Shown here one piece after another: positions 41,139 to 50,400 of a stretch of 64,000 bases of DNA. Both the position numbers and the translations under genes were made by a program. The first letter of the stretch is position 1, and the number at the start of each line of letters is the position of its first letter. A model generated the notes under the pieces. It saw only the letters and a list, made by a program, of their open reading frames with translations. It searched no databases and was not told where the DNA came from. The stretch is from the NCBI GenBank assembly GCA_964030785.1, contig OZ034977.1:30299152-30363151 (forward strand). Direction: 5' to 3'. Source of the DNA: Siderastrea siderea. Lineage: Eukaryota; Cnidaria; Anthozoa; Scleractinia; Rhizangiidae.

Positions 41139-41990
41139 TTAAAAGAGACCTAGACGGCCACAGCTGATGGTCTCTAGACCTTTCTGCCAGTTCTCAACAC
41201 TGTCACTGTACTTAGGGGGTGGTGGAGCTGGGGCTACCATCATTTCTTGACGGTTCTTGAGATCTTGAATTTCTCGTAACAATTGTTTCTCATAATCTGT
41301 CAGGGGCCGATCCTCTTTCCTTTTGACTGGAGGGGGCGGACCAGGGATGTCTACTCCACGTTTGGGATATCCTTGAGCATCACGGGTGGGTGCTTCAGCT
41401 TGTTGGTCGGCTTTTTTGGGGGGATGGTCATGAAACCAAGTCCAGTACTTGGGACCCAAGGGTTGATCAGCCCATCGGAAGAAGCCACACGTTTTCTTGG
41501 AACAATTCAGAAACAAGCGATCGGGGTTCTGAGTCGAATGACTCTGTTGAAGCGTGGTGGGTTCACGGCAAAAGCATTGCAAACCACCCCACATGTCCAA
41601 CACTTCTACATGAGGTTGACTATACACGGCTTTCATATACTCCAAGGCTTGATCTTGTCCACAAAACAGCAAACACGGTTGCATGGGACATTTCACATAC
41701 TTCCATCCCTTTTGAGATTCTCGGGCCTCCAAACGCACATCATGGCAAGGACATACCATATAGTCCACTGAACTGGGAGGATCTTCGGCATACGTCACCA
41801 TGTATTCAGGCGGGGACACCATATCATTCAATTCTTTCATCATATCTTCCACAGCAGCTCGAGTGTCGTCCACTGCAGCTCGGGTGTCTTCGACCACTTC
41901 GCGCACCACAGGATCACAGTCCACATTCTCTTTCTTTTTCTTCTTCCCCGCAGGGTGTACGCTTGGCTTTCTCTTCCGATCCACAGACAT
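41139..41990 (-). CDS. Tandem GRF-type zinc finger protein
   Basis: The frame codes 283 residues from ATG 41990 (MSVDRKRKP); the frame extends to 42053, but 41990 fits the TATA at 42026-42032. After a basic Lys run and a coiled-coil-like EDTRAAVDDTRAAVEDM come two GRF-like fingers: C80-C82...C101-C106 (KYVKCPMQPCLLFC) and C139-C141...C163-C168 with the diagnostic RLFLNCSKKTCGFFRWAD. GRF fingers bind single-stranded nucleic acid in topoisomerase III, NEIL3 and APE2. A replication or repair role is inferred. The C-terminus has a predicted helix (DYEKQLLREIQDLKNRQEM). Confidence 0.78.
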   Translation of the reverse strand: MSVDRKRKPSVHPAGKKKKKENVDCDPVVREVVEDTRAAVDDTRAAVEDMMKELNDMVSPPEYMVTYAEDPPSSVDYMVCPCHDVRLEARESQKGWKYVKCPMQPCLLFCGQDQALEYMKAVYSQPHVEVLDMWGGLQCFCREPTTLQQSHSTQNPDRLFLNCSKKTCGFFRWADQPLGPKYWTWFHDHPPKKADQQAEAPTRDAQGYPKRGVDIPGPPPPVKRKEDRPLTDYEKQLLREIQDLKNRQEMMVAPAPPPPKYSDSVENWQKGLETISCGRLGLF

Positions 41991-42032
41991 CGTGCTCAAA
42001 GATTTTAACCCCACCGCCCATGCCTTTTTATA

Positions 42033-42201
42033 CCCATGACCCTTGACTGTCATTGGTCAGCTTATCCTACCCATATAAGGACGTCTCATCGTCTCATTGG
42101 TCAGCTTTTGCCTCTCCAAATAAGGACCTCTTGTCTTCCCATTGGTCCGTTGTCCCTATTTAAGACGGTCCCTTGGTCTCTAGATCTTCATTCTCAAAGC
42201 A
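42033..42201. promoter_or_regulatory. Bidirectional promoter with CCAAT and CArG boxes
   Basis: Between the divergent GRF and SLOG genes lie three imperfect repeats, each with ATTGG (42052, 42096, 42131). Two have perfect CArG boxes, CCATATAAGG (42071-42080) and CCAAATAAGG (42116-42125), and a third related CCTATTTAAG overlaps the plus-strand TATA-like element (42157-42163). CArG boxes are binding sites for serum response factor/MADS proteins. Confidence 0.7.
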
Positions 42202-42906
42202 ATGCCCCCAGACATTGACATGATCGGAGAACAAGATCTCGATGCCTTGGAACTGCAAGTGGGCTATGGCCATGTGGTGTACACCGGGGGAGCCAGAGGT
42301 ACGGACGAACTCGTCGAAGAACTGGGTAAACAGTTTGGGATGCAAGTCGAAGTCCTAGTCCCCCCGAACCATCCTCGAGCCACTTTCATCAGCCCTTCTA
42401 CCGTGGAAGTCCTCATGCTGGCCAACCCACATCTTCACCAGGCAGCGGAGAAACTAGGCAAACAGATGCCCAGTCATTTTTACACCTTGCAATTGCTGCA
42501 ACGCAATTATCAAATTGCCAAAAGAGCCCATACGATCTATGCGTTTGGCATCTTGGAACAGGATCATAAACGCGTGAAAGGAGGCACTGGTTGGACCGTG
42601 CAATTGGCCATGGATCAAGGCAAACCCGTCTACCTCTTTGATATCCCCAGTCAATCATGGTACCGCTCGGACCATTACTACCAAGTCAACGAGAAGGCCG
42701 CCACCCTGGTGACTGGCAGTCAATTTGTTCCTTGGGGACCCAAAAAGTCCACCCTTCATCAAAGCAGTACTATTGTGGGATCCCGGGATGTGGACGACAA
42801 AACCCGAGCCGAGATTCAAGCCTTATTCAATCGCACGTTCTGTCTACCCGAGAACATTGATCAATTACGCCTGGAACTGGAAGACTTTCATTGTAATTGT
42901 ACATAG
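42202..42906 (+). CDS. SLOG/DprA-like Rossmannoid protein
   Basis: The frame codes 234 residues from ATG 42202. The nucleotide-binding signature VVYTGGARGTDELVEEL (about 25-41) is typical of the SLOG superfamily (DprA, YspA/DUF2493, LOG). A second conserved-looking segment (AKRAHTIYAFG ... GGTGWTVQLAMDQGKPVYLF, about 108-155) corresponds to the usual later half with the GGT loop. A VGSRDVDDKTRAEIQALF segment, usually the first strand-loop-helix, appears near the C-terminus (about 193-211). Such proteins bind nucleotides or their derivatives. It is one of few plus-strand genes. Function in the element is unknown. Confidence 0.78.
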   Translation: MPPDIDMIGEQDLDALELQVGYGHVVYTGGARGTDELVEELGKQFGMQVEVLVPPNHPRATFISPSTVEVLMLANPHLHQAAEKLGKQMPSHFYTLQLLQRNYQIAKRAHTIYAFGILEQDHKRVKGGTGWTVQLAMDQGKPVYLFDIPSQSWYRSDHYYQVNEKAATLVTGSQFVPWGPKKSTLHQSSTIVGSRDVDDKTRAEIQALFNRTFCLPENIDQLRLELEDFHCNCT

Positions 42907-43029
42907 CCATTTTTTAGTTTTGGAATTGTACATAGTCAATTTTTAGTTTTTATTTTTTCCAATTGTACATAGCTTTCTTTTACTTTTTATTTTTTCAAAC
43001 TGTAGATAGCTTTTTCAATTTGTACATAG
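42895..43029. repeat. AATTGTACATAG direct repeats
   Basis: Five copies of AATTGTACATAG or close variants lie at 42895 (overlapping the SLOG stop codon), 42924, 42961, 42998 and 43017, separated by T-rich spacers. They form the 3' UTR of the SLOG gene. A plus-strand AATAAA lies near 43144. Confidence 0.85.
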
Positions 43030-43167
43030 GCGCGCCCCACCCCGCGTGGCAAGAGATAGACAACCACATTTGTAAAAAACATCAACTCTTTTTTAATTAC
43101 AAAATAAAACTTCACTTACAAAATGGCATCTGGTTCTTGACTCAATAAAAAACTCAACAGGAATAGT

Positions 43168-43734
43168 TCAAAGAAACAAAACACGTCGCACTTGGTCCCG
43201 CATCATAGCCTGCTCTCTCCTCTCACGCTCCTCTTGCAACCGCCGCTCCCTCACCCTTGCCATGTCACCAAAATAAACTCTGATCTTTTGCCATGGTCGG
43301 CTCGCATACACAGAAGGCAGGTACAAGTTCAGTTCATTGTCCATTTCCCTGAAATGTTCTAATGACATGGGCCAACGCTTCTCGCAGTTTGACCACACCC
43401 GGTGTTGGTCCACCCACGGAATTATCTTCCGGACCAGGGTACCCAGCAACTCTCCCACGATCTCGGGATGTGGCCGGCCCTCCCGCTCCCCATTCTCCGT
43501 CCACACCATACACCTTAAAAAGAGTTCCAAAAATGCCCCCACGCGCTGCCGGGTTAAAGGGCGCCAGGTTTCTTCTTGTCTCTCCCGCATAACTCTCGTC
43601 TGGCGTTCCACGGCCGTACGCTCTGGTCGCACTCTCCTTTGTAACACCTCCTCTCCTTCCACGTTCACAGTACTGGCTAGCGAGCCTAAGACTTTTCTAG
43701 ATTTGACCATTTTTTTCAAAGAGACGACACACAT
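43168..43734 (-). CDS. Hypothetical coiled-coil protein under early-type promoter
   Basis: The frame codes 188 residues from ATG 43734 (ATG 43710 is a possible second start). It is Arg/Glu-rich with helices at both ends (ERQTRVMRERQEETW; RVRERRLQEERERREQAMMR) and a hydrophobic, Trp-containing centre (GAFLELFLRCMVW; LVRKIIPWVDQHRVW). It is not recognised. The promoter has TATATAA at 43790-43796 preceded by the GATAGACCATCAGGCATTGCG module shared with the gene at 28920. Confidence 0.65.
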   Translation of the reverse strand: MCVVSLKKMVKSRKVLGSLASTVNVEGEEVLQRRVRPERTAVERQTRVMRERQEETWRPLTRQRVGAFLELFLRCMVWTENGEREGRPHPEIVGELLGTLVRKIIPWVDQHRVWSNCEKRWPMSLEHFREMDNELNLYLPSVYASRPWQKIRVYFGDMARVRERRLQEERERREQAMMRDQVRRVLFL

Positions 43735-43789
43735 AAGTTGATCAGACCGAACTCAAAGCTAGGAGTGACGTCCTGTGGCCTCGCTTGAC

Positions 43790-44034
43790 TTATATACCCC
43801 GATCCGCGCAATGCCTGATGGTCTATCTAAAGAGGGGGGAGGGGGGTCCCCCCTCCTAAGGACCATAGGATGACTCACCTCGAGGTGATGTCCTCCCTCC
43901 CTAGATCCATAGGATGACTCACCTCCAGGTGATGTCCTCCCTCCCTCTTTAGATAGACCACAACACTTTGCGAGGATCTCGATCCTCCACCCTCCTTAGA
44001 TAGACCACAACACTTTGCGAGGATCTCTATAAAA
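43790..44034. promoter_or_regulatory. Divergent early-type promoter with repeated modules and AP-1 sites
   Basis: On the minus side, TATATAA (43790-43796) is preceded by the GATAGACCA...TTGCG module. On the plus side, two copies of TTAGATAGACCACAACACTT+TGCGAGGATC (about 43952 and 43996) precede TATAAAA (44028-44034). In between, two tandem units contain TGACTCA AP-1 sites (43871-43877, 43915-43921) and TCCTCCCTCCCT. Similar module text occurs at 28801-28912. Confidence 0.7.
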
Positions 44035-44101
44035 GACCGCCTCCACTCCCTGTTTTTTCACTCCCAAGCCAGCAAGCAGTCAAGCAAGCAAGCAAGCAAG
44101 A

Positions 44102-44123
44102 ATGTCAAGTAAACGGGATAGCG
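44102..44123 (+). CDS. Candidate 5' coding micro-exon
   Basis: About 70 nt after TATAAAA, ATG 44102 begins seven codons (MSSKRDS) ending exactly at a consensus donor G/GTAAGC (44124). Without splicing the frame would stop soon after. No partner exon was identified on the plus strand, where the downstream 1.2 kb is antisense to another gene. The 5' leader has an AAGC microrepeat. Confidence 0.35.
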
Positions 44124-44259
44124 GTAAGCCTTTTTTATTCCTCATCTCTTTTCAAAAACCAATCTAAGTAGTTAGCCTGTTCTGGAGGTAACCGGGCTAG
44201 GTCCCACGTGCCCCAGGATTTAATTAATGATTCGCTTTCTGTATAAAAAAACAACCACG

Positions 44260-45310
44260 TCATGTCCGTTGACTTTTTCTGGAGAGTTGAAGAGTGATGA
44301 TGGTTCTGCCTTGTTTGAAAGGAGCCGGTTGTCCATTGGCTGTTTGAATGTCCATGGCAATGCTGTCAAAGATGGTTTTGCCAAGAGGAAAATACATCCG
44401 TTCAGTGGTATGAAACTGATGATCGCTATTGCCGGCATCCAAGGTACGTAAAAAACCTTTTTGTTGATTTCCCACAATGCTCGGTGCGACGAGATCCGTG
44501 TAAATCATCAATTGTTGTTGTTGTTGCGGTTTGACGGTTTGGGTGGTGGGAAATGGTTGTCGACTGAGATTCGGACCCAAGAACAACTCATACTCGAAAT
44601 CGGGGTGAGTAAAGCTGACGGACACAATGCCATGCGGTGGATATTTGTTGGCAGGACCGATGGTTGTTTCCCATTTATGGCGATCGTCGTAATCCACGAT
44701 ATGTTTCACCAGATAATTTTTTTCTTGGACGACGAGCTCAGTTGGCGTTCCATCTTTGACCAGTCCCATCAGTCCAGCGAATTTCCATTCCATTTCAAAT
44801 TGCATGTTGGCCGGAATGAGTACATACAACGAATCTAATTCGGAGGTGATGCCGGCATTGGTGATTTTCACGTAGGGTTGAGCCAGGTTGAGAGCGGCTA
44901 GTTGTTGTCGTTTCGCTTGATCGTCCACGTTCATTTTGGCTATATCCATCATGACTTCCATGTGTTGTTTTTCTATTTCGTACGCGATGGCAATCCATGC
45001 TTCTTTCAAATTGTGGTAATACCCTGGTGGTAAATGGATTTGTTTGGTCACTTGAATGGGAGCCGTTCCATCCGCACGTTTTGGCATGTATCTGATATCT
45101 GTTTTCATCCAATGTTTTTGACTATCTTCTTGCGTCCAATTCTGCTTGGTTTGATCTACCAATTGTTGATATAAACCAGGGTGTGAGATATGAACCAAAG
45201 CCGCTTCCCAATCATCTTCCACCAAATAATGTGAATGAGGAAGTCTGGCCCCTAAATTTTTGTCCCGTGCCTTGTGCTTGATCACTGATAAGGGTGATGT
45301 ACAAACTCAT
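44260..45310 (-). pseudogene. Third candidate minor-capsid paralogue, frameshifted near its start
   Basis: The main frame codes about 330 residues with family landmarks GPNLSRQPF, YTDLVAPSIVGNQQKGFLRT and GRTIITLQL near the end. Its first codons (from GTG/ATC 45285) lack the family start, but another frame from ATG 45310 reads MSLYITLISD, the expected start, and runs into the main frame near an A5 run (about 45255-45262). A one-base homopolymer indel explains this. TATAAAA lies at 45342-45348, correctly placed for ATG 45310. It is more diverged than paralogues A and B. Confidence 0.68.
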
Positions 45311-45352
45311 GATGACTACCACCTAACCCCTCTGGTTGCCTTTTTATAACTA

Positions 45353-45677
45353 CCCCCGATGCTAAAATTGGACTTTGGACTTTGAGCCCGCGTTTTCTCC
45401 CACGTGACTTCCGGTTGCATGAGCCCGCGATCGATTTTTCCAACTGGTCAGCGATTTCTCATCCCAAAACACGTGACTTCCGGTTTAGGTGACGTCACTT
45501 CCAGTTCCGGTCATGTGACTCCCGGTTCCGGTCATGTGACTTGAGCCCGCGATCGTTTTTCTCCACCTGGTCAGCGGCGTTACTATGTGCAACCCAACAA
45601 CCAATCACAACTCAGACCAGGGGGTGTGTATGCAAATTAACGTGGGAAATTGGGCCAAACGGGCCCTCTTTACTACT
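45353..45677 (-). repeat. Polinton right terminal inverted repeat / candidate origin
   Basis: This is the reverse complement of 24028-24352 with a few differences. It carries the same sites: octamer ATGCAAAT at 45630-45637 (41-48 bp from the tip), TTGGGCCAAA with the NFI half-site, CRE TGACGTCA, ETS-type CCGGAAGT and CACGTG. Confidence 0.92.
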
Positions 45678-45683
45678 GTCAAG
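45678..45683. repeat. Polinton target-site duplication, right copy
   Basis: GTCAAG follows the terminal TTACTACT and matches 24022-24027. Confidence 0.93.
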
Positions 45684-45756
45684 CTACATATTAGTGAGTC
45701 TACTGAGTAAATAATTTTCACTGGTGTTACGGTAACCTACAATCCAAACTCAGCCT

Positions 45757-46326
45757 TTAAAGTGCCTATGAATTAAAACCAAGTTAAGCTTATTTGAAAG
45801 GCCTTTCAAGATGAAATATCTTCACTCACTCCAAAGTTATTCAAGTTTTTGTATTATGCAAATATTAAAAATGGATGACGTCATAAATGGTTACAGAATT
45901 GAGTCAAATCAAAATATGAAGAAAATCTCTGGAAAGAATGGAAAAGGAAACTGAAACTTGTCACCAATATTGTGCCTTAAAAAAGACACACGGTGAGATA
46001 TATAGTCTTGTTGCCGTGGCAACAATCTTGGCTCCAGTCCTTTTTATCTTTAAACTTAATTTGGCAATGGCAATATCTTACGTTTGCGTTTATGTGTGTC
46101 TTTCGTAAGGTACATTACTGATGCCAAGTTTCAGTTACAATGCCTCAATACTTCCAGAGATATTTCTCATTTTGTGACTTATCTCCACACTGTAACCACT
46201 TATGACGTCAACACTTGTTTTCTTTTAGCTTGAATATCTCTTGGACGAGAGACATCATTCTTCTTCATTTTGAAAGGCCTTTCAATTAAGGTTAACTTAG
46301 TTTTTATTTACTTCATGGCACTTTAA
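45757..46326. mobile_element. 570-bp MITE with TTAAAGTGCC ends
   Basis: The left end TTAAAGTGCC is mirrored by GGCACTTTAA on the right. Inner arms share GAAAGGCCTTTCAA and TAACTTGG-type sequence in inverted orientation. TTAA at each end suggests a piggyBac-like target preference. It has no coding capacity. Confidence 0.75.
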
Positions 46327-47469
46327 TGGACCATTAGGGTGGGTATTTGCAAAGGCCGTATAGCTAAAACAATAGCAGAGTTTAGTGGTGCGTGAGCAGA
46401 AAAGTTAAAATCATTTTTTGCTGCCTTAGATATTGGGCTGTTTGTGTTTGATATGGAAAAAATTGTATAAATGTGGCTGATGAATACTCTCAAAATCGGG
46501 CATTTGCAGCTACAGTATTGGCGAAATGCGATGTCTAGTGCTGCGGGAAACAAGAGTGATTTTAAACCTTAAACTTCTTTCCCTTTGTTCATAAACTTTA
46601 GAAAATCCGTCTAAGAGGTTATGTAGAGAGGTAAACCCGTGCAAAGTTATTACAACGGAAACAAAGACTGTAGTTGTCTACATTTCTTTCTCAGCGCATG
46701 TGCTTGATGCATGACATAGGGTGACATGGCCCAGTGAATTGCGTGTGCTGGAAACAGTGGGCATATTAAACTGAAGAATCTTGCGAAGCAACAGTTACCG
46801 TTCTATCTGTACGTTTAATACTTAAAAAACTGGTTTACATGGTTTTTAAACTCGTGAATGGGAAAGCAATACCAGAAATCACGGACATTTTGGGCCTGCG
46901 TGAAATAGCAAGCGGCAATTATATTGGATTAAGTCAAACCACTTTATGACAGTTACACCTCGTACGTACCGTTTGACACTAGAATTTCTCGATCGTCACG
47001 AAAGCGTTGATTGTGCAAAGTAAACACCGCTCCAAGCCGTCCAAACATCTTAATAAAATTATTATGCAAAAATGCAAAGGAAAAACGATTAAAGTAGCTT
47101 TAACCAATTTAAAACTTTAATTCGGATTACGATAGTTGCTCAAAATCTGCGATATTCTTTGTAACGTTTGTAACGCAATAATTCCTCTGTTGCCGACAAG
47201 AAATAATTACGTCTATTCTACAGAACTCAACTCTAAGGTTTCAAAAACGAAGAACGGATCTTAACTTTATCAAGGAAACAGTCTAAGTATCCTTGTCTGT
47301 TGTTGTGACGTCTCTTGTGTTGGAGACTGGAGCTTACTGTGGATTGTGTGAGGCGAACATTCCCCACACTAATTGGTCGCTACTTCTATTTTGACGAACG
47401 ATGTTTGACTTTAGAGTCGCTTTCTGTTGACGACAAATCTCTGGAGATTTCCGTGACAGTATATTTGTC

Positions 47470-50400
47470 AGAGAGGGTCTGAAACGATTTAAGAGCGCTT
47501 GTCTGTAAAAATCAAACCTACCGCGGCAAGGGTGGAAAATTCGAATTCTTTCATATTTTAATGTTAGATAGGTTAGGGTATAGCTAAAATCACTGGATAC
47601 TTTTTTTGGCAAATTGTCCTTTTATTTCATCGATAAATGCAAATAACGACATTCCCTTTAAATCGCCATTTGAAGCAGCAAATTGTTCCATCAATTTGAG
47701 GCATTTGCGTGCAAAAACAAATCCCTCTGTCGCCTTTAAAACACTCAAATCTTCTTTTGCAATCTTGCAAGAGCTTCAGTAATGATTTTGGTAAAAACTG
47801 CGTCGTTCGTTGTGTTTGAAAGTATGCATTTCTCACCAGGAAAAGTACTTCGTGAATTAAATTATTTTTCACTATGTGCTAAACCTTCAAATCGATTCAG
47901 CTTCTGACTGTTGAAATAAAAAAAGATGTTCTCAGGATTGCTGCAAAAATTTCTTTAGGAAAACGATTGAGAGCGACGCGGTAGCTTTTCAAAGTTCGTT
48001 AAAATGCAAGTTATTTGACCCTTCCTGGCAACATTCCATTCGCGAGTCATGCACATATTTTAATATGTTTCGACCCATTTGAGCTCGAAAACGTCAAACG
48101 GAAAACAGTTCGAAATGCTCTAACCACATTTGCCGTAGAGGACAGGTCCAGAGGCCATTTTCGTGTGATTCTCTTGCCATTCGTCGTATTTTGGTCCTGT
48201 TGATGACGTCCAATGAACACCGACAACTTGGTCAATGTATTATAAACGGTCGAACGGCTCAACGACACCAACCTTTCTTGTAAAGCTTTCGACATCTTTC
48301 TGCACTACGGCATCTTACTCAACGGTTCAGTTGATTTGATACGAGTGTACGCCGACAAATGCAAAGAGATGATCATTGCTTTTAAGAAGAACAAACACGC
48401 CTTCAGCCCCGCTGTAGTCAATGGGAAGGAACTAGCTGTTGTAAGCAGTGCCAAGATTTTAGGAATTACGCTGTCTAACGATCTCAAGTGGAACATTCAC
48501 GTGAATGAGACTATCAAAAAAGCAAATAAGCGTTTGTATCTTTTGGTCCTTCTTAAGAGAGCCCGCGTGAGCTGCAAAGACATTGTCAACTTCTGCTGTA
48601 CAGTAATAAGACCCGTTCTTGAATATTGCTCGCCAATTTTCCACCATAGTCTGCCTGACTATCTAAGTGACGATCTCGAACGTGTGCAAAAAAGAGCGCT
48701 CTCTATATTTGCACCTGAAAAATCGTACAAACACTGTTTAGTCAGTTTTGGTCTCCGCACTTTACGTGATAGGCGCAATGAACAATGTGTCAAGTTGTTC
48801 AATAGTATATCATCGGATCAGCACAAACTCGCTTGCCTGCTTCCCCCGAAACACTATGGCTACTACAACATCAGGCATGAGAGAGTTTTTGACTTGCCTC
48901 GTTTTTACACCAACCGTTTTAAACAGTCATTCATACCGGCGATGTGCCGTCGTGCAAACGTAAACTAGTAGTGTGACACGTAAACTAGTTGAAACCTTTC
49001 CTTAGTGATGTTATTTCCCTTTTATTGTTTTTTATTGTAGATTCCCCCTTTTTCTATCTTTAATAGTAGTATACGTAACCAATAAAATTGCAAATAGATC
49101 TTATCATAAATTTTTATCTTTTTTAATAACATATTGTAAATAATTATGCAATTCAGCCTGCTGGCTGCCATTTAATTGTTTCTAATAAACCTATCTATCT
49201 ATCTACCTATCTATCTTGCTCAGATTTCAGTGCACAAAAACATTATCAGAATTTGACTGCTAAATTGGGACCAAACGTGGATGGCGCCAGCTGCGTATTT
49301 TGTTTGTCACGTAATGCGTATCAAAGGCATTTTTGGGGGTATGGGAAGGACAAAATCTTTGAAGTGAAGTAAAATAACATCCAGTGTTAATTGCAGGGAT
49401 TATTCGTGGTTTTAATGGCGTTGTGTGCTTTCTTACTTATTACCAGTGTTGTTACAACCATTAAAAATGTATTTGTTACCCTAGTAGTCTGAAACGCAGT
49501 TGCAACCGTTGTACAAGCTTACAGCTGACCCAACTTACGGGGAAAAACTATAGATACAAGGGCTCCCTTTTGTTAATTAAGGAGTGGAGATTCTACCTAT
49601 GATCATTGGTGTGCTCTGCTGGTTCTCAGCTGGCACAGGACAGGCACAAGGCACAGTTCAGCTACCAGGAGTGGAAGTCAGTTCGATGTTGGATGGAGTT
49701 GATGGATGGAGTTTTGGACAGGAAGGGTTCTCTCTTCATGACAAATGGGTGTGATCGAGTTTTAAACGGTGCTCTCTTGCCACCTGTTTGACATAGTCTA
49801 CAATAATGTGTCCTGACTAAAGAGTGGGGCCTCTATTAACACGCCAGTGTTGTTTGAAGACTGTGGGATATAGAACGTAACCATGGTAACAAAAAGTGAG
49901 GTTCTGTTCCTGAATTTCTGTTTACGAAACTTACAGAGACAGGTTCCCAGTGAGTGAGATCTCTCACAGCAGCCAGCATACTTATCATAATGGCTCGCCT
50001 AAAACTAAGCTGACTTGTAACTTGTGATAACAGGGCCGTAGCAAGGCTGAAATAAATGCTGCGGGCAAATTGGCCTAGTAAAAGCCCCCTTCCAAAATAC
50101 ACACTCACATAGATAATAGCACTGTCTACAATGCCACAGTTTGTGTCGATTTCGTCAAAAGGGACACCTTTATGGGGACATCGTTCGTTGAAATTTTACC
50201 AAAAAGCCGGTTGCTTTGTCGCCGACAAAGTTGTAGGCAACATTTACCGGATTAATAGCATCAGTTTTAAAAAGTATCCTTAAAGTTACAAGGTTTGTGA
50301 AAATTGAAACATTTTGACAGCCAAGCTACGAATTTCGGACCTGTTTTACCTAAATCTCGTAAACGTTTACGTAACTTTTGTCACTCGATCGGAGAGATAA

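Larger units (their letters stand above)
24028..45677. mobile_element. Polinton/Maverick element (adintovirus-like), full length
   Basis: The 21,650-bp element has mirrored termini (AGTAGTAA...TTACTACT), TIRs of about 325 bp, a 6-bp target duplication, protein-primed PolB, retroviral-type integrase, adenain-like protease, packaging ATPase and a double-jelly-roll-type major capsid protein. All of these are defining Polinton features. Base composition is GC-richer than the flanks. The TIRs differ from each other at fewer than about ten positions, so insertion is not very old, yet at least four genes carry stops or frameshifts. Confidence 0.97.
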
